This document shows positions 55,283-64,000 of a DNA stretch of 64,000 nucleotides, piece by piece (position 1 is the stretch's first letter; every line of letters begins with the position of its first letter). Both the position numbers and the translations under genes were made by a program. This DNA comes from Linnemannia elongata (taxonomy: Eukaryota > Mortierellomycota > Mortierellomycetes > Mortierellales > Mortierellaceae), in contig JAXBDG010000015.1 of assembly GCA_036320915.1 (NCBI GenBank), forward strand, positions 124,001 to 188,000, in the 5' to 3' direction. The notes under the pieces were generated by a model that made no database searches, was not told the origin of the DNA, and saw only the letters and a list, made by a program, of their open reading frames with translations.

Positions 55283-57446
55283 TTACTTGGCAAGAGTTTC
55301 GAGGATCAAGCGGACAGCCTTGAACTCGTTATCGGGCTTGCCCTTAACGACCTTCTCAAGCTCCTTCTGGATGGTTATTGATCCCTTGGCAGATCCCTTG
55401 GCCTGCAATGCCTTCTTGGTCTCCTCTGCAGTCTCGGGGTTCTCCAACAGCGCCAAGACAATGAAGGGGCTCGATCCGCTCTGCTGGGCAAAGAATCCGA
55501 GGTAAGGCGAAATCTTGGTCAACAGGGCCTTGGCGAAATGTAAGCTAGGCTCAGCAAGGGGCGCCTTGTAATCGGACTGGACGAGGGTCTTGTAGAGACG
55601 GTCTGTGGGCATCGACATCAACACATGAGGAGTCTCCGAGGTTGCTTCTGAAGGGTTCTCGGCAGCAAGGGCCAAGAGGGCATCGACGGCAGGTTGGCGG
55701 TCTCCAGTGGCGTGCAACATCGTCTCGAACACGACCTGGCAGGCGAGGGGCTCGCTGGTGAGAGCACGGGTCTTGGTGGCGATCAAGGAGATCAAAGAGG
55801 GCGAAATGTAGTTGAGCAACTCGGACGAACGAACGGCAGCATCCTTCTTACTAGTGTTGGCACGGACAAGGTCGCCCTTGGCCAGGAGCTCGATGCTCTG
55901 GGGGGAAATGTACTTGGGTGACCGTCCTGCGAGCAAGTAGAGAATCACACGACGACCGTACTTGTCCTTGGCAATATCCTCCATCTCCTTGACAATCTCG
56001 GCCAGGATGGCCTTGCTCATCAAGACTGTATCGTCGACAACGTCAAACATCCTCAGCATCACCATGTGTCCGTATTCCTCCTTGCAGATCTTGACCACAA
56101 ACGGCTTCATCGTCTTCAACATCGCCTTACGATCTTTGGGCGATGCGTGCAACAAGCATAACATTGCAACCTGAGCGCCCTCCTTTGTGTGCAAAATCTC
56201 GACAGCCTGCTCCTTCATCACATCCAACATCTCCTATTAAATAGCAACATAATATAGATTAGTGAGGCTGTTGAGATATATACATAGCTTGTGAACAGCA
56301 ACTATAGGAAAAAGACACGGTACCTGAATGCCCTTAGCGTCAGCATGCTCAAAATACTCGAGCAATCCGCGGTGGACAATGCTGAACTCAACAGTGCCCT
56401 TCTCCATGCATCCCTTGAGGGTCTCCATGAGATGCTTCATGATGTTGTCCTTCTTAGTGGGGTTCTGGGCAAGAATATCAGAAAGAGTCTTCTTGTCCTC
56501 AACCTTGAAGATACGGAACTCGGGTCCATAAAACTCTTGGATAAGTCCGGCTCTCTGGGCAGCGTTGGCGTAGGTAGAGTAGGCGTCCTCAATAATAGTC
56601 GAAGCCTCCTTGTGCTTGATCAACTGACGGACCTTTCCATAAAACTCCTTGATGATCGCCTCCCTGTACTTTTGGCAGTAGTGAAGAATCTTGACGACAA
56701 TAAAACGACCGTACATCGACTTGGACAAGGTCAAGTAGTGTCCGACCAACTCTCCTGCAATGACGTTCCTCTGAGCCTCGTTTCCGTGCTTGAGACAAGA
56801 CTGGATGATACGGGACATATCGTGCTTGAAAATAATCTCCTGGACCTTGCCGGTAATCAACTCCATCATTTCCTTCATGACCTGCTGGCGCTCGGGCTTA
56901 GGGAGCTCCTTGAGGCGGAGCTTCTCCCAGAGCTTCTTGGCGGGGTAGATCAGCTCTGCGTTGGGTTTGTGCGATCTGCGCTCGTCACGGAGAGCCTTCT
57001 TCTGTGCGTTCGCCTCCTTTGTAGCTGTTGTCGTTTGTATTCCCATTGTTGGCGAGAGTATTGTTGTAGAATGGAGGACAGGTGGATTAGGTTAGCTGTA
57101 AACCTAGAGTTACATGTATCTCTTCCACCGCACGTAGGTCAGATAGAAAAAGAGGAAGAAGAGACTTACGGATCTTGTTCTTCTGGGGAACAGTCTGGTC
57201 GCCGTTGTTGGCAGAGGCATCAACCTCCATATCCATATCGTTCTGCTCATCGTCGTCCCGGATAGGCTCGGCCTCGAGCTCACCCTCATCCTCACCATCA
57301 TCCTCCTCCTCCTCGTCGAGAACCTTGCCAAAGAGAGTCTTCTTGTTGGAGGCGGGGGCGGCGGCGGGGGCGGACTTTTCCTTCTTGACCCTCTTCTCGG
57401 GCTTCTCGGCGGTGATACTGCCGGACTTGCGCTTGGTGACAGCCAT
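55283..57446 (-). CDS. PUF6: Puf6/PUM3-type Pumilio-like RNA-binding protein
   Basis: Exons 57446-57170, 57024-56324 and 56233-55283 join in frame to 642 aa. A Lys-rich start (TKRKSGS...EKRVKKEK, nuclear/nucleolar targeting) is followed by an acidic tract (EEEEDDGEDEGELEAEPIRD). From about residue 100 come Puf-like helical repeats: KVQEIIFKHDMSRIIQSCLK, SMYGRFIVVKILHYC, HKEASTIIEDAYSTYANAAQ, EILHTKEGAQVAMLCLLHAS and EEYGHMVMLRMFDVV. The C-terminal third corresponds to the CPL region found in Puf6 and human PUM3. Yeast Puf6 functions in 60S biogenesis and in ASH1 mRNA repression; the conserved nucleolar role is most likely here. Exon 2's acceptor could be shifted slightly; all phases close. 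Confidence 0.9.
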
Positions 57447-59390
57447 ATATGTTAGTGTTGTGTTGTGTGTGGTTGTTGGTTGCGGTGCCTGTAAGAGTGT
57501 GCTCCTGAAGAAGTAAGTCGAGGTGGCGGCTGTGTGTTTGGTGTGATGGAAGATGGGGAGGTGTCAAACAACAAAGTAACAACTAACAGTGCATGCAAAA
57601 TGAAGAAGCCCTCTACAAAAAAAAAAAAAAAAAAAAAAAAGGGACGCCACTTGACTGATTCTTTGTTTTGATTTTCACCTGTGGAGCTATGGAGCAGTCA
57701 CACTAAAATACCCGAAGCATTTGCGATTTACTACCCTACCTCTTTCATTCCTGTGGACTGGACGCTTCAGGTCAAGGCGCGAACAAAAGAGAGCATTGAC
57801 ATAGGAAATATGGACCTTACTTCTTGTCATGTCCTCCCTTTTCAACCCTCCCTCCCCCTTGTCTAACTGTACACCACAAAGGAGGCCAAAGCCACATATC
57901 ATCGCACCATTGCCATCAACTACACTCTAATATTTCCCACGGTCGAGGTAGACCCCATAGCGCCATAAACTGCCCTACCTACCATTCCTTCATTCCAGCG
58001 CAGTTAAAAGACTCCTGTCTATTAATCGTTTATTTTTGGACAAAACTCACTTCTTGGATGCTTGGTTAAAGACGTCTTGGAAATGTGACAAAAACAATGC
58101 GCCCAAAGGTCGCATATCGACGAACCCTCTGCCTTCTCCCCCTTCGGATCTTATCAGTACAACAAAAAGGTTAACCATCGGCGGAGAGTAGATTCGAAAA
58201 TCAAGCAACACAAGGTTATCATCCACCGGCTATGGATAACACATCTCGTCCCCCATTCTTCACGACCAACCGACCGACCGAAAATAACTCTCTCCCTCAG
58301 TTGTTGGTTGTTGTGTTCTTAACGTGCGCTTCTTAAAAGGTATTTGCCGTGTTCTTGTCTACGTTTTGTTGGTCCTTGCGTATTTCTTTTCCTTATCTCG
58401 GCGGAGGAAAAGAGAAGACAACGATACTGAGCCCAGTAAAAACAAAAACAAAAAAACACAAAACAGGAAACGGAAACACAATTGCTATGGTTGTTGGGTT
58501 CGGCAACAGATTCAGCCTTTGTGTTGGATCTGCTGTCTTAAGAATTACTTTTGATCCATCTCCTAAGGTCAGATTCGACAGGTTCCTCGGTTTCATAAGG
58601 GATTGTTGTGATGTGTTATGCATATGTATTACGGTCTTACTACTTTTCTTGACCTTGTTCCAGGGACACCGTCTCGATGACAAAAGGGAGTTGTAATTCA
58701 TATGGATTTCCTAGTCATGAGAAAAGCCACCACACTGGAATCTGTCAGCAAAGAAAGAAGAGGGGTGAATGGTGACAAATTTTAAGAGAGACAGGGAACC
58801 GTGGTTACTTAAAAGTTGACAAAGAATGGATGGGTGACCGATCGAAGAGAGAGAGAAGGAAAACAAAGCATAGCTACGCCACTTGCCTTTGTAACGACAA
58901 AGGGAATGCATAGAAAGCGAGCGAGGAGGCTTGTAACCTTCTGACGGGCTAATGGTCTCTGTGCCTCGCTGCGCGGTTCAATTGATCGATTGGGAAGAGA
59001 AGGAGGAAGAAGGAAAGTGAAGCGAAAGGGAGCAACGGGAATGACTGACTATTCAGGCGGTATAGCATGGCATTGGTGTTTAGCAGTGGAGTAGCGATTG
59101 TTTTCTTACCCTTATCCCTTCGCTTGTTGTTCCCATCGTTCGTTCAAGGGAGGAAGGGTGTGAGTGAGTGGAGTGATAAGCAAGAAGCAAGACCCCAATC
59201 GCAATGCGGATTTGATTTGATTGTAAATTCAGAGCCAGTCGCACCCAGCAGTAAGTCCCTGTCCTGAGATAAAAGAAAACGACGACACTACTTTTTTTTC
59301 TTCTTTTCACATTCGTTCATTACTCCTCTCTCACACCCCCTCCCTCCATCACCTCTCAACTCCACCCTCGCACCTTTTCACATTCCAACA
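57447..59390. other. Intergenic region between PUF6 (-) and PGI1 (+)
   Basis: Contains an A24 run (57617-57640) and the two divergent promoters. The last 120 bp before PGI1 are CT/CA-rich. No protein-coding or tRNA signal was recognised. Confidence 0.55.
57617..57640 (+). repeat. A24 homopolymer
   Basis: Uninterrupted run of 24 A, about 170 bp upstream of the PUF6 start. Confidence 0.9.
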
Positions 59391-61770
<2,380 letters not shown>

Positions 61771-62294
61771 AGCTTTCCTTTTATCTTTCAACCCCATTAC
61801 CATCCCTCCAGCATTCTTTTTAACCAGCGTCTCTTCTTTGAATGAATAAATCCTGGATTGTACATAACGAATGAGTTTCTTATTTAATTTTTTGGACGCT
61901 GCTCCCAACTAGCACCTCGTTCAGGTGTATGCGTGCATATTTTTTTTTGGAGGGAGAGGGGAAGACAGCACGGACAACGCCCCATTGTACTTTTATTCAC
62001 AATTCATCCTACTCATCTTTGAGGGTTTGACTTTCATGTCTTTGGTCCTCTTGTCTTTCTGAGGTTTTGACCAATGGGTCTTTCCCCCTCTCATCGCAAT
62101 TGTGTCAATCTTAAAGCACAATATACGTGGATTTTGCTCATTTTATCACTTCCCTCATTTTCGTCTTCTCAGCCTGGTCTATTTTCTAGCTCGGGGATTT
62201 AAGAAATAAAGGGATACTTTTGTGTGCTCAATAGACGGGTCAACGACTACCTTCTTTCTCGTTATCCTCTTTTCACTAAATTTTAACTCAAGTT
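61771..62294. other. Convergent spacer between PGI1 and the LRR gene
   Basis: PGI1 3' UTR with AATAAA at 61845-61850, then T-rich DNA with no coding signal. Confidence 0.6.
61845..61850 (+). terminator. AATAAA polyadenylation signal for PGI1
   Basis: Canonical signal 75 nt past the PGI1 stop codon. Confidence 0.6.
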
Positions 62295-63960
62295 CTAAGT
62301 GGTCAGGGTCGAGTTAGTCTTGAGTGCCTCAGCCAGCGCCTTGCCTCCGTCGTGTCCGATCCCGTTATTCTGCAAGTTCAAAGTGGTCAGGGTCGAGTTG
62401 GTCTTGAGTGCCTCAGCCAGCGCCTTGGCTCCGTCGGATCCGATAAAGTTCAACCCCAAGTTCAAAGTGGTCAGATTCGAGTTAGTCTTGAGTGCTTCAG
62501 CCAGCGCCTCGGCTCCGTCGGATCCGATCAAGTTCCAGTACAAGTTCAAAGTAGTCAGGGTCGAGTTGGTCTTGAGTGCCTCAGCCAGTGCCTTGGCTCC
62601 GTCGGATCCGATCGAGTTCCGGTACAAGTTCAAAGTGGTCAGGGTCGAGTTGGTCTTGAGCGCCTCAGCCAGCGCCTTGGCTCCGTCGTCTCCGATCTTG
62701 TTGGACCCCAAGTTCAAAGAGGTCAGAGTCGAGTTGGTCTTGAGTGCTTCAGCCAGCGCCTTGGCTCCGTCGGATCCGATCAAGCTCCAGCGCAAGTTCA
62801 AAGTGGTCAGGGTCGAGTTGGTCTTGAGTGCCTTAGATAGTGCCTTGGCTCCGTCGGATCCGATCTCGTTGGACTCCAAGTTCAAAGTGGACAGGGTCGA
62901 GTTGGTCTTGAGCGCCTCAGCCAGCGCCTTGGCTCCGTCGGATCCGATCCCGTTGGACTCCAAGTTCAAAGTGGACAGGGTCGAGTTGGTCTTAAGTACC
63001 TCAGCCAGCGCCTTAGCTCCGTCGTTTCCAATCAAGCTACTACACAAGTTCAAAGTAGTCAGGGTCGAATTGGTCTTGAGTGCCTCAGCCAGCGCTTTGG
63101 CTCCGTCGGATCCGATCCAGTTCTTGTGCAAGTTCAAAGTGGTCAGGGTCGAGTTGGTCTTGAGCGCCTCAGCTAGCGCCTTGACTCCGTCGTCTCCGTC
63201 GATTTGGATTCCAAGTTCAATGTGGTCAGGGTCGAGTTGGTCTTGAGTACCTCAGCCAGCACCTTGGCTCCGTCGTCTCCGAACCCGTTCTCCTGCAATT
63301 TCAAAGTGGTCAGGGTCGAGTTAGTCTTGAGTGCCTCAGCCAGCGCCTTGGCTCCGTCAGGTCCGATCGAGTTATTGTACAAGTTCAAAGTGGTCAGGGT
63401 CGAGTTGGTCTTGAGCGCCTCAGCCAGCGCCTTGGCTCCGTCGTCTCCGATCGATTTGGATTCCAAGTTCAATGTGGTCAGGGTCGAGTTGGTCTTGAGT
63501 GTCTCAGCCAGCGTCTTGGCTCCGTCTGATCCGATCGGGTTGTTGTACAAGTCCAAAGTGGTCAAAGTTGAGTTGTCATTGAGGGCCTCCGAAAACGCCA
63601 GGAGACCTCCAAACCATATCGAGTTTCCTTTCAAGTCCAAAGTGGTCAGAGTCGAGTTGGTCTTGAGTGCCTCGGACAGCGCCAGAGCTCCGACGTCTCC
63701 AATCGAGTTTCCTTTAAAGTCCAAAGTGGTCAGAGTCGAGTTGATCTTGAGAGCCACAGACAGGGACTGAGCTCCGTTGTCTTCGATCATATTGTTCCCC
63801 AGATGCAGAGTGATCAAATTCGAGTTGGTCTTGAGCGCCTCAGCTATTATCTGAGCTTCGCGGGATCCGATCTTGTTGTCCTGCAAGTCCAGGGCGGTCA
63901 GAGTCGAGTTCGTCTTGAGCGCGTCTGCTAGTGGCCCTAGTTCCTTTACTACATACGGTC
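62295..63960 (-). repeat. 84-bp tandem repeat array encoding LRR units
   Basis: Each 28-codon unit is a near-copy at the nucleotide level (the plus-strand word GTCGAGTTGGTCTTGAG recurs every 84 bp). Units between 62300 and 63530 are most alike, and those toward the right edge are more diverged, suggesting recent expansion from one end. Confidence 0.9.
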
Positions 63961-64000
63961 CAGCTACCAACTCATAAGATAACTCGAGAAGATGAGATGG
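62295..64000 (-). pseudogene. Ribonuclease-inhibitor-type LRR protein gene, frameshifted and 5'-truncated by the window edge
   Basis: The minus strand encodes about twenty 28-residue LRRs of the RI/NLRC3 type with consensus IGSDGAKALAEALKTNSTLT followed by TLNLxxN. The frame from the right edge runs to about 63200, then must shift by one base to continue to the stop at 62295. The break is visible: a sister unit near 63449 reads CTCCGATCGATTT on the plus strand, while at 63196-63206 it reads CTCCGTCGATTT, lacking one A. Without the shift the protein ends ESKSTETTESRR. The array is open to the edge (preceding residues read HLLELSYELVAG), so N-terminal domains, if any, lie outside. RI-like LRRs are protein-interaction solenoids; in Mortierella-type fungi they are abundant, sometimes fused to NACHT/NTPase modules. 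Either a young pseudogene or a sequence error in repetitive DNA. Confidence 0.75.

Noticed and set aside
56291..57265. 324-codon plus-strand frame opposite PUF6
   Set aside because: The minus strand has clear Puf repeats with correct splice phases; the plus frame is Leu-rich shadow sequence.
62299..63770. Plus-strand frames of 315 and 188 codons with repeated VRVELVLSASASALAPS units
   Set aside because: They are the complement of the 84-bp LRR repeat. The minus frame matches a known LRR family; the plus frame does not.
62295..63960. Regular direct repeats as a CRISPR array
   Set aside because: The units are contiguous 84-bp coding repeats without unique spacers, in a eukaryotic genome.

Overview
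The window is nuclear DNA of a filamentous fungus. Genes are split by many short GT-AG introns (35 to about 110 nt, a few longer), intergenic DNA is rich in pyrimidine tracts and microsatellites, and many proteins carry long Gln/Ser/Pro-rich stretches. The gene set (very long WOPR regulator and alpha-arrestin, Sel1-repeat protein, F-box proteins, ribonuclease-inhibitor-type LRR protein, an NRPS fragment) and the intron style resemble an early-diverging soil fungus of the Mortierella/Linnemannia type. That placement is inference; no rRNA or marker comparison was possible. I found no convincing tRNA, rRNA, CRISPR array or intact transposon.

Layout: 1.3-8.7 kb (+) alpha-arrestin; 10.0-15.1 kb (+) Gti1/Pac2 (WOPR) regulator; 15.7-21.5 kb (-) Urb2/Npa2 ribosome-biogenesis factor; 22.3-25.6 kb (+) JHD1-type PHD+JmjC demethylase; 25.9-26.5 kb a decayed NRPS adenylation-domain fragment; 27.2-27.6 kb (-) small secreted Cys-rich protein; about 28.0-28.4 kb degenerate tandem repeats; 29.1-30.8 kb (-) amino-acid permease; 32.1-33.0 kb (+) a small RGS-like gene with an uncertain 3' half; 33.4-35.8 kb (-) a two-TM protein with a PPxY motif; 37.6-38.9 kb (-) FSH serine hydrolase; 39.5-42.4 kb (+) Hsp110/SSE chaperone; 42.5-47.5 kb (-) two related F-box genes, the first with one in-frame amber stop, and an orphan terminal exon between them; 47.9-49.9 kb (+) Sel1-repeat protein; about 50.4 kb a relic of a third F-box copy; 50.8-51.7 kb (-) hemerythrin-like protein; 53.4-53.8 kb (-) small Cys-rich protein with a GPI-like tail; 55.3-57.4 kb (-) Puf6-type RNA-binding protein; 59.4-61.8 kb (+) glucose-6-phosphate isomerase; 62.3 kb to the right edge (-) an 84-bp-periodic LRR gene with a one-base frameshift, running out of the window.

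Most loci are single-copy housekeeping genes with no operon-like logic. Three themes recur. (1) Ubiquitin-adaptor-type proteins: an alpha-arrestin, two proteins sharing the same LPPxYES motif (two-TM and Sel1), and F-box proteins. (2) Ribosome assembly: Urb2 and Puf6. (3) Gene birth and decay: the F-box cluster with a relic, the repeat-built LRR array with a frameshift, the NRPS fragment and the orphan exon. Exon joins were worked out by hand from GT/AG signals and frame continuity; for each multi-exon gene given with an aa length the sum is an exact multiple of three, but no transcript data were available.
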